64,000 bases of DNA from Lactarius indigo. Taxonomy: Eukaryota > Basidiomycota > Agaricomycetes > Russulales > Russulaceae. This document shows positions 1 through 11,487 of the stretch, piece by piece; within the stretch, counting starts at the first letter, position 1, and every line of letters starts with the position of its first letter. The notes beneath the pieces are model-generated. The model was given only the letters and a program-made list of their open reading frames with translations. It was not told the origin of the DNA and searched no databases. The position numbers and the translations under genes were made by a program. The stretch spans positions 62,001 through 126,000 of the forward strand of contig JAFKAC010000060.1 of the NCBI GenBank assembly GCA_025766275.1. The letters run 5' to 3'.

Positions 1-209
1 AGGACGAGCCGCCCAATGACAAGGATGCTGGTGAATGTGAAGACGATGGAGGGGATAGCGATGATGACGAATGCGTATTAGACGACGCGATGGAGAAAAT
101 TTGGTTATTTCGGAGAAGTCGAGGCTCGTTGCTACCACTGCGTGAGTAGGTGCGTTGTATCCTAACCACAATGTGGGCTGTACTAGAGTGCCAAAACTGG
201 CGTGCATAG
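1..209 (+). CDS. 3' end of an acidic-tail protein gene (partial)
   Basis: The plus strand is open from base 3 and rich in Asp/Glu (runs such as EDDGGDSDDDE). A good donor (gtgagt) follows base 141. An acceptor ending at 186 leads to a short last exon, 187-209, coding for CQNWRA and a stop. The second copy at 6366-6584 ends in CQTQRA at the matching place, which supports this splice and stop. I do not recognise the protein; acidic tails of this kind are common in nuclear proteins. The gene begins outside the window, so its function cannot be judged. Confidence 0.4.
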
Positions 210-1340
210 GTCTGGGGTGATTGGGGGTCGTTTTTGGCCTCGCCAGTCTCACGTTCGAACAGGAGGTTCTCTAGGCCATACCGTGGCTGTACTTTCGCTA
301 TATGACACATCAATCTATTTGCGCCCATGTATCCTGGTATTCGTTTGTCGTAACCTGGGGCTGCTAAAGAGAACTCTTACTACATTCCATCGATTTGGGA
401 TGCTCGATTACGGAATTACTTCACAAAAAAGACAAAGGTTTAAAGGTTCAAGAATTTGGTGTACCCCTAATACCTGTAAGTGTGGAATAGTCTTTCGGTA
501 TACGCCAGCGCCGACACGAAGTAGAGCAGGTTTCGAGCTGACACATACTCTTCGGTGAAACGGTAAGATCGCGTCTCTTGGACGCACCATGGTCTATGAT
601 ATCAATCGACTCGCAGATGCGTCAGTCGGATATCCCTTTGAAAAAAGGAATACTGGAGACGCACCTCTTGTTTGTTATCCATGGTCCAACAACTGATGTT
701 GAGTAGTATTCAACATTCGACGACGGTCGGCACAGCAGTATGGGACTGACTTACAACATATTGTTATTGCCAGCCCCCAAGTCGGTCATGATGTACTTGT
801 CATTGGAGTTGGACGGGAGTCGACCCAGTTCCGTGCAAGTGATTTCGAGCTACGAACCGATAGAGGAACATCACAGTGCAAAAGGTCATTCAGCTCGGAC
901 ATCTAAGACCGTGTGTGTCACTGGGTGACATGGGTAAGTGGGCCCATAAAGAAGATAAAAGAAAGACGCGCCTTGTTGAAGTCTGGTACCTCTATGGCGT
1001 CGCGGAGGTTGATAGTGGCAAAGGTCTGCACTTTCCCGGTGACGCGGCTCGTCCATCACCATGCAGTACTGTGTCTTAGTCGTGCCCAAAGCGGGCCCGG
1101 TGGCAACAACGCGGTCCTCTCAGGATTTTATCGCCACATCGACATGTCAGCCAGAAGGAAGGTGGTGTATAAAATAAGACGTTTGGATCTGAATGCGGAT
1201 GGGGATTTAAACGTTTAAATTTAAAACTGGAGGACTGAGGTGGTCAGGCAGTGACTAGCGACAGAGAGAGACCGAGACGAAGGGGAAACCCGGACCGATC
1301 ATCTACCGTAGACGCGTCGGCTTCGGTTCTTGCACTCCGA
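210..1340. other. Non-coding part of the duplicated unit
   Basis: I see no supported gene here. The short ORFs are not conserved in frame in the second copy (6585-7510). The stretch contains the TATA-like site at 1168. Confidence 0.5.
1168..1176 (+). promoter_or_regulatory. TATA-like box upstream of the dead cyclophilin gene
   Basis: The sequence tataaaata lies about 175 bases before the cyclophilin H remnant. It is conserved at 7285-7293 in the second copy, so it is probably what is left of that gene's promoter. Confidence 0.3.
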
Positions 1341-1344
1341 CAAC

Positions 1345-2170
1345 GATGTCTTCGACGCAGCGATCAATCGTCTTCATATAAACACCGGGGAGATGCCCGC
1401 AGGGAGACTAAGTGATGGGGTCCTTAGTGATGTCGTCCCAAAGTTCGTTACCCGCGTCATTTCGTGGTCGTCAGACCCTGGACACTGTCTGCCACGTACC
1501 AGGATTTCCGCTAGCTCTACACAGGGAACTCGCGACCTTCCACTGGTGAGGCCATCTTTGGGCTGGCGCCCAAATCGTCTCTTTTGCCGACCGGCCAGTG
1601 TCGATGGTGTGAGTGCACATTTCCGTACTGTTTGCCTGGACCTTTAAAATTTAACGAAATTCCAAATTTCACGTGTCAAGGAAGATATTATGGGATTCCT
1701 CGAAACCTGCGACTGATACAAGCGGCGACCTCGATATATGTGACTAGTTCCCTGTGCGTTTGGTAGTGGCGATTTTCTTCTTTGCCACTTCCACCCGATG
1801 ACTTATGCCCTCGCCCTGTAGGATGAAAAGGATGAAAATTTTCTGGTAAAACACACGGGTCCCTGTCTTCTGTCCATGGCGAATACCGTAGCGTACTGGA
1901 AGTTGGTCTCTCACTCTAAAATGGGCCAATTCAGGACCCAACACGAACAGCTATCAGGTTCGTGTCCAAAGCAGACCTTTTCTCGCTTCGTATGTCATCT
2001 GATTATGAGTCTTAGTTCATTACGACTGCACTGTGTGATCTCCTCGACAGGAGGAACATCGTCTTTGTCAAAGTCATCGACGGTATGGTTTTGCGCAAGA
2101 TAGAAAATGTCCTGACGAGGTCAAATAACCAGCCAAAGCTCGTTATTGAAATTACTGGTATAATGATGGC
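1345..2170 (+). pseudogene. Cyclophilin H (peptidyl-prolyl isomerase) pseudogene, copy 1
   Basis: Pieces of a cyclophilin appear in the right order but in different frames. There is an N-terminal stretch with a PAGR and a SDVVPK motif (about 1390-1455), then DENF...KH...LLSM (about 1827-1875), then ANSGPNTN (about 1927-1948). After a probable intron come FITT, LLD, VFVKVIDGM and RKIENV (about 2016-2112), and then N-Q-P-KL. The RKIENV/KL ending resembles the spliceosomal U4/U6 cyclophilin PPIH more than cyclophilin A. Stops and frameshifts between the pieces exclude a working isomerase. Remnant intron borders show that it came from genomic DNA, not from a reverse-transcribed mRNA. The family assignment is by eye. 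Confidence 0.7.
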
Positions 2171-3330
2171 CTCTAATCGTAGAGGGTTACCTACTGATTT
2201 ATTGTTTAAACTTCAGAATGTGGAGAGGTGCAAGGAACTGACGGGGTTTAGTTGTACAGTTTCGAGTATTATCGGCATACCATTTGGTCGTTACCCTGAG
2301 CTTTGGTGAAGAAATGACCAAGTTTCATTTCCCATCTTAATCGTAACGACGTGTCCGAGAGCCAACTTTCAGGCTTCCTGATGCTTCTTGGACGTCATAG
2401 CCGCAGTTGGACTAAATGAAGCCACAAACTCAGATCACTGTAAGGGTAATAATCGGGGGAGCGCGGAAGCACGAAGCGCTTCTCGATTTGATGAGAGCCC
2501 ACCTGTCCGAGGCGCTTGCCGAGGCGAGGTCGTGACTGCTCCCACATAGCAAGACGAAAGGTCGAGGGTGGGTGCTTCGCCCTGATTCCTTGATTGATAC
2601 CGGATGCGGCGGGTGGCAGTGGATTCCAATGTTTCCAAACAGTTTTTTGGTCCAATAAACCTGTCACGTTCTGGAAGACGAGGCGAGAAGAACGTGAAGA
2701 GCATGTGGCGCCCCGTTCGTTCGTTCAAAGGCTACAATAAGTCAAGTAGGTTCGTGACCATGATGGTCACGAGGTGAAGGGGGGCACGGCTGCGGACAAT
2801 GATCGAAGTCGAAACTACTAGTTAGGGTGAGTAGCGTGTAAACTCGTCGTGACGCCGACTCAGGCTGACTCGAGATTTGCGCACATATATGCCTAAGAAC
2901 TCCGTTACAGTAACAGAGCGTCTGTAAAAGAGGACAATGAATTACCAGTAAGCAGGGCTAGCCGGGGCCCCGGGTTGGCAGACACACCGCACATACGGTG
3001 TAGCAGAGGCATTTGTTCCAGATTTGTGTTGGCCTCACCCGCAGTTTCGTATAATTCGCACTAAAGTAAAGTACACGCGGAAATTCGCCCCCCTCTCACC
3101 CGAAAAAAGGAGTATCGCCCGGTAGTATCCAGAACCGAACCCATACTAAGATGTGACGATCCCGCAGCACTAGCTTATGGGTATACAGAGTTTACAGTAT
3201 TGTAGCGTCCAACGATAACATCCGAACTGCGACGTTTGACTGTCCGAATAAGAAGTCCCAGTAGATGTATATTTGATCATCTGCACAGGGACCCACTTCA
3301 GACCCAGTTAGGAAAGTGACCTGTGCATCC
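2171..3330. other. Non-coding spacer of the duplicated unit
   Basis: I see no supported gene. The stretch is alignable by eye with 8401-9569, and its right part (about 2755-3330) with 15010-15816. Small ORFs are not preserved between copies. Confidence 0.5.
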
Positions 3331-4215
3331 TCAGATCACATATCGGGTGAGTTGCATGATGGGCATCCAGCTTCCAGCGGAAACCTGGACAACGCCAACG
3401 ACCTTCACTTCCTCTTGCATGACACCTCCGTGTATTCCTATTTGCCATCGAGAATCTGTCCTCACATGGCTGTTCGACACGCAGTCCTGACGGGAAACGT
3501 CATTTGATGACGACGATACCAGAGACGTGACTCAGAATTACGTACCCTAAAGAACTTGTCCACAGAAATACCGACGAGTTTCATAAAGCGTGCCAAAGTA
3601 ATCGGATTCCTCGCGTGGGTCTCGTCACAGGTGGCTATCTGGAGGCTCCAGGGCCCATATCCAGGCCACTACGAGTTGTTTTGTGAGACGAGATTATCGC
3701 CGACTTTAGTAACCGAGAGATAGACTCACTTTGATCCGGATGTGAGTCGTGGTCTTGCCTCCGAGTGGAGCAAAACCACTCGCGTTATGGAGATCGCGAT
3801 CGCAACCTCGAAGGATATCTGACAACCCGAACCCAACGCTACCGTTCTGATTGACGAAGAAGATTGGTAGCTGAAGCACGGCTTCTTCGATATGTCCAAC
3901 ATCCACTTCATGGGCCGGAGTCCATCGCAGTTGGGGTACAACGGTGCCGTAGGTTTCCCCAATGCTATGGTCGAGAAGTGGAGTGGTCTGGAGCGGTACG
4001 TCTGGCGATGCGCCCTGCACCGAGTTGACATTGTGCGTGATATGCCATGTACCTTGATGGTATACTATCCCATAGTATTCTAGGAAATACTGGGAAGGTG
4101 GTGTCCTGAGTAGGAGCATGAAATAGTTATTAGCGTCCTCATGTGTGAACGTACGAGCAACAAATCCGTCGATCAGGACGTCGCGTGGCAGGAGCGGAGC
4201 TGTCAGAAGTCATGC
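3331..4215 (-). CDS. Unknown three-copy family, copy 1
   Basis: Three minus-strand exons can be read. The long one runs from about 4215 to 3735 and contains DVLIDGF, YYGIVYHQG, RWTPAHEVDV and RGCDRDLHNA. It is followed by an exon of 41 codons starting WPGY and ending VDKFFR (about 3675-3553). The last exon ends in SWMPIMQLTRYVI and a stop at 3331. Introns have gt..ag borders. The other copies are at 9570-10676 and 15817-16674. Conserved residues and splice sites in all three copies, with no stops in the exons, argue that these encode protein. I do not recognise the family. The 5' end is not resolved: this copy runs almost into the F-box stop at 4247, so an upstream exon seen in copy 2 may be missing. 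Confidence 0.6.
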
Positions 4216-4246
4216 AGTCTGAAAGCGACCTCCGCAGGACGTAAAA

Positions 4247-5767
4247 CTAACACCTACTTTGGTTGACGAAGGTTACGGGGTGACCAGAGAGCCGGCGCAC
4301 AGCAATAAACCTTTCAACAGATTTCACTGGCTGATCTTGTAACAAAAGAAAACCCAGGGCTGGCAATATTTCGGTGACCATCTCCCCACTGATATCGTCC
4401 AGTGCAAGAGCAATGTGTCGTCCCAACTTCTGAGATCCATGTAGCGTCTTGAGAGAGGTGAATGGACGAAGGAGTTCTGGCCAGTCAGCGTTATCCATGT
4501 CGTCTTGCCAACCCGGTTGTAGTTCATCCTCGTCAATCGAGAGATGGTTCACGCTGGAGACAAGGACGGGGGATTGACCGAGGATCCGGGCTAGGTGTGA
4601 GACTTGCCAATCTAGCCATTTGCACGAGATACGAAGAGTAAGGCGACTCCTAGGGTGTTCATTCTCTTCACAATCGAGTTCAATGTGGACGTTGTTGGAA
4701 TGGAAGCGTACTTGCGCATGCTTGGACTGAGCTAGTTCTAGATTTTCCATGCGGCCTATGAACTGGGAAAGTTGAGGAACCTGAAAGTCGAGCTGATTGA
4801 AGTACGTTATTTCGAAGCAGTGGAGTCGAGGAGTGTCGATTCGGGCCAATATATGTTCCAAATATTCGCCAGAGCCGCGGAAATTAAAGGTGATGAGAGA
4901 CGGAAGTACATTCCGGGTAAAGGGAGGCGAGCATCTTAACTCAAGGCGAGACGCCGGCGATTTGAACCAAATCCAAAGGGTATCCAACCTGGTTGACGCC
5001 GCCAGGCCCGCGACCATCGCGTCAGGTGAAACATAACCACCCTGAGGAATATTTTCGAGTCGAAGATGGACGAGGTCGCTGGCCGATAAAAGAAGGGTGG
5101 GTAATGCCGGGAAGGAGATGGCTTCTAAGCAGATCCGACGTAACTGTGGGGCAGAACCACCCAAAAATGCAACAGGAAGGACTGGCACGTTCTGATCCTC
5201 CGATGAAAGCCAAAGATCTGTCAGCGCCAGAAATGGTTCCTGCATCATCGAAGCGAGTCTCCCCAACAGCGAGCTCGTTACATGAAGTTTGATGCTGCGC
5301 ATCCGATCGGGGTGCTCGAGCGCAGCGGTGACGTCATCTTCGTAGTTGGGAGCACGGCCTGTGCCGTTCCATATGAAGTAGTCTACGACGATTGGGAAGG
5401 GCAACCAACACCCCAGATTTTTCTTGACAGGGGTTCCATACGTGCAGAGAAGCGTCAGATCAAGACGGCGTGGTGACGCAAATATGATATATCGCCATCG
5501 CTGGCATACGTGCGCCAATCTTTGCCATTCAGAGGACCCGTAAGAACAGCGCGTTTGATAGGATTCGAATATTTCTAGCAAAACATTGTCTGGGAGCCCG
5601 TTGATGTGTCTGTAACTCTTGCCTAATCCACGTCGGTCGGTACTCGTCGTATGCGCCGCACACGAACCAGAGAGCGTACCTGAACTACGAGCAACCTTTC
5701 TCATTTTCAAGCCCTTATTACGGTCATCTTGTATTGGTACTAGAATGGTGGCGCCAAAAGGAGGCAT
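4247..5767 (-). CDS. F-box protein with LRR-like tail, copy 1
   Basis: A single-exon gene of 506 aa. The F-box lies near residues 55-105: INGLPDNVLLEIFES, then WQRLAHVCQRWR and IIFASPRRLDL. This arrangement is typical of the large basidiomycete F-box families. The rest is leucine-rich with irregular LRR-like repeats and ends close to a conserved SGHPVTF motif. F-box proteins link substrates to SCF ubiquitin ligases through Skp1; the substrate here cannot be predicted. The paralogue at 11488-13014 (508 aa) is similar over its whole length, about three residues in four by eye. Its downstream neighbour is the unknown-family gene on the same strand. Confidence 0.9.
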   Translation of the reverse strand: MPPFGATILVPIQDDRNKGLKMRKVARSSGTLSGSCAAHTTSTDRRGLGKSYRHINGLPDNVLLEIFESYQTRCSYGSSEWQRLAHVCQRWRYIIFASPRRLDLTLLCTYGTPVKKNLGCWLPFPIVVDYFIWNGTGRAPNYEDDVTAALEHPDRMRSIKLHVTSSLLGRLASMMQEPFLALTDLWLSSEDQNVPVLPVAFLGGSAPQLRRICLEAISFPALPTLLLSASDLVHLRLENIPQGGYVSPDAMVAGLAASTRLDTLWIWFKSPASRLELRCSPPFTRNVLPSLITFNFRGSGEYLEHILARIDTPRLHCFEITYFNQLDFQVPQLSQFIGRMENLELAQSKHAQVRFHSNNVHIELDCEENEHPRSRLTLRISCKWLDWQVSHLARILGQSPVLVSSVNHLSIDEDELQPGWQDDMDNADWPELLRPFTSLKTLHGSQKLGRHIALALDDISGEMVTEILPALGFLLLQDQPVKSVERFIAVRRLSGHPVTFVNQSRC

Positions 5768-6365
5768 GGAGAGTGGATAGCGGGTCGTCTAGGAATGGGC
5801 GATTAGGAATTAGCGGGGGAGTACCGGTCACCCCAAGGAAAATGTGGCTGATTTTATTTGGTAGTCTTCCCCTGGCTACGGGCGCTCTATGACCGTAATC
5901 CTATTCCTGTGCCGTGAATTGGGGATTCGTGGCAGTGTATCACTGGGAAAATCGTTTCATTGATAAATTCAGTATATGGGGCCTCATCGGCCTTATCCAT
6001 GTCCTTCAACAAACATTTTGTGTCCGATAAGGGTTATTTCAACATCAGAGTCCACCACAGCACCGTGTGCTATAGCACACGACAGCAACAGAGGCGAGAT
6101 GTTTCGAACGAGGCAGGCACTTCATCGGTTTGTCCCTCAAAAAGTAGGCAGCAACTATGAAGCTCATGGGACGTATCTTCCAGGTTCGTTATATTTACAT
6201 TGAAGAGCGGCCCGCAATATCACAATATTAATGTCTTGATTAATGTCCGGGTTGCAGCTTCTATAACTTGTATCATTTGTGACCCAGTGTATAGCCTTAT
6301 TCAAAAACTCCCTACCTACGAAAGGGGTATTTTGACAGTCTCCGTGAGCTGGTTTTGAGGAAGAG
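5768..6365. other. Promoter side of F-box copy 1 and duplication junction
   Basis: I see no gene. A stretch around 5985-6080 resembles 13320-13430 upstream of F-box copy 2, so 5' flanking DNA was duplicated with the gene. Confidence 0.4.
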
Positions 6366-6584
6366 ACGCCCGATGACGAGGACGCCGGTGCAGGTGAGCG
6401 GGAGAGGGTGACGGTATGGATAGCGATGGTGATGGAGAGACGTGTTCGGAAACGTGATGGAAAATCTTGCCATTTCGGAGAAATCGGGGCTTGATGTTGC
6501 TAGTCAGTGATAGCTGGTGCGTCGTATTCTGACAGCGAGGTAGGCTGTACAAGGCTGTACGAGTGTCAAACCCAGCGTGCATAG
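6366..6584 (+). pseudogene. Acidic-tail gene remnant, copy 2
   Basis: This matches 1-209. The acidic stretch is present but shifted between frames, and an in-frame stop follows CSET. The final CQTQRA and stop remain at 6564-6584. It is a decayed partial copy. Confidence 0.4.
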
Positions 6585-7510
6585 GCTGATTTGGGTTCGT
6601 TTTTGGCCTTGGCGATCTCGCAATTGAACAAAAGATTCTCTAGGTCGCACTGTGACTGTACTTTTGCTAATGGCACGTCGATCATGCCTGATCTAATTGC
6701 GCCCGGTAATATTATGTTCTCTGTCAAGTGTGTATAAATCCTTAGCTTGTTAAGACTATGGGTCTCAGTTGCGCCTTTTATAGTATCCACCTGATCTTGG
6801 GCTGCTAATAAGAACTCTTGTTGGATTCTATCGATTGAAAATGCTCGATTATGGACTTCGAAGAAAAAAAAAGACCAGACCGCATCCATTGGACACACCG
6901 CGGTAGATTGTCTCTACGACATCAATCAACTTACGAATGCGTCAGTTGGAGACCCGGTTGAAAAAAGGAATAGTGGCGACGCACCTCTCGTTTGTTATTC
7001 ATGGCCAAATTACTGATATCGAGTAAACCTCAACATTCGACGACGGTCGACATAGAAGTAAGGAAGAAGATAAAAGACAGACACGCTTCACTGAGGTCTG
7101 ATGCCTCCGTAATGTTGCAGAGGTAGATGATGGTAAGTTTTGCACTTTCTCGGCGATGCATCTCGTCCGTCATTGCATCACCATGCACTGGGTGTCTGTG
7201 CCCAAAGCGGATGCCAGTGGCAATGACGTGGTCCTCTTCGGATTTTATCGCCATATCGACATGCCAGCCAGAAGGAAGACGGTGTATAAAATAAGACGTT
7301 TGGGGCCGAATGCAGATGGGTGTTTAAACTGGAGGACTGAAACGAGGCGTGAAGTGGCAGTGACTTGACCTTGGATTACTCTTGGACCAATTTAGCTTGG
7401 ACTTGACCGAGACGAAGGGGAAACCCGGACCGGTCATCCAGGATTGTGGCTTCGCTACTGTAAGTTCGGTTCCGAGGCTCTTCCACTCTACTCTCTACAA
7501 TAACACGATG
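6585..7510. other. Non-coding part of the duplicated unit, copy 2
   Basis: I see no supported gene. It matches 210-1340. The TATA-like site is at 7285-7293. A 110-codon minus-strand ORF (6566-6898) is not preserved in copy 1. Confidence 0.5.
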
Positions 7511-7514
7511 TCTT

Positions 7515-8400
7515 CGACCCATCAGTTGATCGTCTTCATATAAATACTGGGGGGACACTTGCAGGGATAATAAGTGGTGGAGCCCAGCGCTTTCGTCTCA
7601 AGATTCGTTATCCGCATCATTTAAGCGCGGTCGTCAGATCCCGGACGCTATCTGCCACGTACTAGGACCGCACAGAATTTTCGCTAGCTCTATACTGGGA
7701 ACTCGCGACTGGGGGGTTACAAAGGTGCTACCTTCTACTGGTGAGGCTATCTCTAACGCTGACACCCCGAATCGTGTCGCGTTTGCTAGCCAACCAATGT
7801 CGATGGTGTGAGTGCATGATTTCGTCCTGCTTTATACCTAGAATCAAATTTAACGGAATTTTTGAGCGTGCCAAATTTATGTCTCAAGGAAGATGTTCTT
7901 GTGTTCTTCGAAAGCTACGATTGATACAAGTGGCAACCTCGATATATGGTGACTAGTTCCCTGTATGCTTGCTGGTGGTGATTTTGCCACCTTCTTTGAC
8001 ACCCGACAACTTATCTATGCCCTTGCCCTGTAAGATGAAAACTCTAGGTGAAACACACGGGTTCCTGTCTTCTGTCAATGGCGAGTACCGTAACGTACTG
8101 GAAGTTGATTTCTCGCTCTGAAATGGGCCAATACAGGGCCCAACACGAACGTAACTGTCAGGTTCGTGTCCGAAGCAGACTTTTTCTCGCGTCGTACGTC
8201 ATCCGATTATGACTTATGAGTCTTAGTTCATCACGACTGCACCGTGATCTCCTCGACGGGAGGCACGCCGTCTTTGTCAAAGTCATCAACGGTATGCTCA
8301 CGTTGCGCAAGATAGAAAATGTCTCGACAGGGCTAAGTAACTGGCCAGAGCTCGCTATTGAAATTACTGGTGTGACGATGGCCTCTGGATGGGAGAGGGT
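7515..8400 (+). pseudogene. Cyclophilin H pseudogene, copy 2
   Basis: The same remnants as at 1345-2170. ANTGPNTN followed by N-C-Q is readable near 8125-8160 after small frame corrections. FITTAP lies near 8228-8245, preceded by a stop. LLDGRHAVFVKVINGM, RKIENV and P-x-LAIEITG follow at about 8250-8375. The stretch matching the DENF region of copy 1 is frameshifted here (about 8034-8080). Both copies are dead but carry different lesions, so decay continued, or mostly happened, after duplication. The parent gene is not in the window. Confidence 0.7.
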
Positions 8401-9569
8401 TACCTACTGATCTATTGCTAAAACTTCAGAATGTGGAGAGATGTAAGGAGCTGGCGGGGTCTTGTTGTATAATTTCCCGTATTATCACCATACCATATGG
8501 TCGTTTCCCTGAGCTATGGCGACGAAATAATCAAGCTTCCCAATTCCACATCCAGCTTAATCATGATGCATGATGACGGGCCCAGGAGCCAAATTTCGGG
8601 CTCCCTAGTTGGACCAAAAAACTTAAGGCCACAAATTCAGATACTCCTGTAAGGATAAGTTTAGTGGGTGATAATTATGACTCGGAATCAGTTGGAGTCG
8701 ATCATAATTGAGTTAGGTGAAGGCGGAGGCAAGAAGCGTTTCCCGATTGGGTGAGGTTTCTAGCTGTCCGAGGCGCTTGCGGGTGGGTTCCAAATTTCCG
8801 AAACAGTTCTTTGGTCCAATAGCCCTGTCGTCTTCTCAGGCTAGAGACAGAGAGAGGCCAGGAGAACTTGAAGAGCATGCTGCGCCTCATTCGTTCACCC
8901 AAAGACTACTGTGAGTCATGTATCATGGATCGTCGCTATCGTTGCCACCAGGTAGAGGGGATACGGTTGTGAACGATGATCGAAAAGTCGAGGATACCAG
9001 TTGGGTTGAGTAGCGTGTACACTCACGCCGAGTCAGGCCAGATCGAGGTTTTGACCAGAAATTCTATGTCGGCGGAAATTTCCTTTCCTTTTTATTTATG
9101 GCTTCTGCGCCTCATTTTCGCATATGTCCAAGGACTCAAGTAGGTTACTCTCCTTTACAGTAACGGATAGTACTGTAAAGAGGTGACAAATTACCGGAGG
9201 GCTGGCTGAAGCTGGCAGAGACACCGCGCAGTCAGCATACAGTGCGGCGGAGGTATTCGCGGCATTTCTCGTACTGTAGCTTCGTCTAATTTGCAATAAA
9301 GTAAAGTACACACGGAAAATTCGCACCCCCTCTCGCTCAGAACCAAGAGTATCGCCCGGCAGTATCCAGAACCCATACCAAGATGTAACAATTAGCACTA
9401 GCGGTCAAAGTATGCAGAATTTACAATGCTGTAGCGTTCATCGATAACGTCCAAACTGCGCCGCTGGACTGGGTCGGAATGAGAAGTCCCAGTTCATGTA
9501 TATTTGATCGTCTGCATAGGGCCCCAAGGACCAAAGGTCAGGCCTAGACAAGAAGGGACCCGTGTGCGC
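8401..9569. other. Non-coding spacer of the duplicated unit, copy 2
   Basis: I see no supported gene. It corresponds to 2171-3330. Confidence 0.5.
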
Positions 9570-10676
9570 TTAAATCACATATCGGGTGAGTTGCATGATG
9601 GGCATCCAGCTATTAGCGGAAACATGGACGGCACCAATAACCTTCACCTCTGCTTGCGTGATACCTCCGCGCATTCCAATCTGCCATCGAGGGTCAGTTG
9701 CCACATAGCCATGAGCCATGCACTCCTGGAGGAAAGCGGTCATTTGATGACGGCGATACCAGAGACATGAGGAACATACCCTAAAGAACTTGTCCACAGA
9801 GATGCCAACATGCTTCATCAAGCGCGCCAAAGTGATCGGATTCCGCGCATGAGTCTCATCACGGGTGGCAATCTGGCGCTTCCAGTACGTATAGCCGGGC
9901 CACTACAAACAGTGTCGTTAGATTATGATTACTGTACACTGTACGGACCCACGTTTATCCGGATGTGAGTCGTGGCCCTGCCTCCAAGTGGTGCAAAGTT
10001 ATTCGCGTTATGGAGATCGCGATCGCAGCCTCGAAGAATATCTGGCAACCCGAACCCAATGCCACCGTTGCGGTTGACGAAGAAGATCGGTAATTGAAGC
10101 ATAGCGCCTTCAACGTGTCGTCGAACATCTACTTCGTCGGCCGGGGACCATCGCCGTTGGGGTATAACGGTACCGTAGGTTGCCCCGATATTGTAATCCA
10201 GAAGTGGTGTAGCGCAGAACGGGATACCTGGGGATGTGCCTTGCACCATGTTGACATTGCGTGTGATATACCATGCGCCTTGATGGTATATTATCCCATA
10301 GTATACCAGGAAACGCTGAGAATGTGGTGTTTTGAGCAGGAGCATGAAATAGTTATTTGCATCCTCGCGTGTAAATGTACGAGCGACGAATCCATCGATA
10401 ACGATGTCGCCAGCGACGAGCTTCGTACCGGAAACGTCAGTCTAAATAAGGGAAAAGTCACTGAAACGACGCACTTGTTGTGCCATGAATGGATTTTCTG
10501 ACCCTAATTCCGTAGACCCTCCCTTGTCGCTTTTCGGAAAACTGCCACCAGGAAGCGTCCTGAAGTAACTGCGACTATCTCAAACTCGCTGTTGGTACGA
10601 ATGGAAACAGGGAGAACAGGACAGGAGTGCTGGTTTAGGGCCGTGTTCTGTGCGCTCTTTATCGTAGCGGCATCAA
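9570..10676 (-). CDS. Unknown three-copy family, copy 2
   Basis: The most complete copy. A likely upstream exon (10676-10549) follows a polypyrimidine tract and acceptor, and reads DAATIKSAQNTALNQHS through VAVTSGRFL. A proposed intron then leads to the long exon (about 10467-9957) with KLVAGDIVIDGFVARTF, YYGIIYHQG, RWSPADEVDV, GFGLPDILRGCDRDLHNA and THIRIN. Next comes the WPG...VDKFFR exon, then the exon starting ECMAHG and ending SWMPIMQLTRYVI with its stop at 9570. The donor after SGRFL is inferred and could be wrong. The first exon is still missing. The family is not recognised; the visible part looks like a soluble globular protein without a signal peptide or membrane segment. Confidence 0.6.
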
Positions 10677-11487
10677 CTGAAAAAAAAATTGTCAGTGTTA
10701 CAGTACCTTCCCCTACCCCAACATCGGCCCACGGCCCACTTTTCTAGTCATAGATAGTCACACGCACTAGTCACGAGTCACGAGTCGTTACGGCCTTGCC
10801 TTGCTCAGTCGACGGTCATATCGTATTGCTATTGACGCAGTTGTCACCCGCGAGGCGACTGGCGGAACAGCATTCACACATGTGAATGGTCGTCACTAAA
10901 CTTTTTTTGATTGCTGTTTGGATGTGGAAGTGGTCGCACGCCCAAGCGCACGCCTACGGCCTGCATGTCCCCCGGTCTCACAAGTTCCCGCAAGCACTCC
11001 AAGAGCATTCCATCCCAGCCAAGAGATCCACGAACCAATTTTCAGCATTGGAAAGTGAAGCATCCCCGATGGCGATGTTGAGTTGGAAGGTTGGCATGAG
11101 AGGTCGGCTGTGCGGGAGGAAACAGCCCAAATACTGTCTTGATTAAGTTCGCGGCGTGCAGCCACGAGAGCAGGCAGCAGAGAGCGACGTCCGGCAGTTC
11201 TCATAGGCTTCTCGTAGTGCAACGACAACGTGCAAGAGTCTGAACCGGGCCGTATACGCGCCAGGAAGTGTGTGTTATCGTCGTGTGATGCTTCGTTATG
11301 AAATTCACAATGTAGACTTACAGTCCTTATTATATGCCATGCGGCCGCATCTTCGTCTGATGAGTCGTAAATACAGATACATACATGCAGCTGTATATAA
11401 ACGCGGATGAAAAAAAATGGTGCAGTATGTATGAAATTGGTACGGAGCATCTATTTCCGAGGGGCCCCAGTCGTTCAGAAGCTCCCT
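10677..11487. other. Extra segment of copy 2 without a supported gene
   Basis: This DNA has no counterpart in copy 1. A 184-codon minus-strand ORF (10896-11450) covers much of it, but the ORF has a low-complexity start, no recognisable domain and no second copy to test it. I do not call it. It may hold the missing 5' part of the unknown-family gene. Confidence 0.4.

Larger units (their letters stand above)
1..5767. repeat. Segmental duplication unit, copy 1
   Basis: This block carries, in order, the 3' end of an acidic-protein gene, a dead cyclophilin H gene, an unknown three-exon gene and an F-box gene. The same order and orientations recur from about 6366 to 13014 with clear nucleotide similarity in coding and non-coding parts. 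The offset is about 6.2 kb up to position 4200 and about 7.2 kb in the F-box gene, so the copies differ by roughly 1 kb between the unknown gene and the F-box gene. The left end is cut by the window. Confidence 0.8.

Noticed and set aside
6566..6898. 110-codon minus-strand ORF with plausible composition
   Set aside because: It lies antisense to and past the end of the acidic-tail gene remnant, and the frame is not preserved in the matching copy at 200-560.
10896..11450. 184-codon minus-strand ORF
   Set aside because: Low-complexity start, no recognised motif, and no counterpart in duplication copy 1 to test coding.
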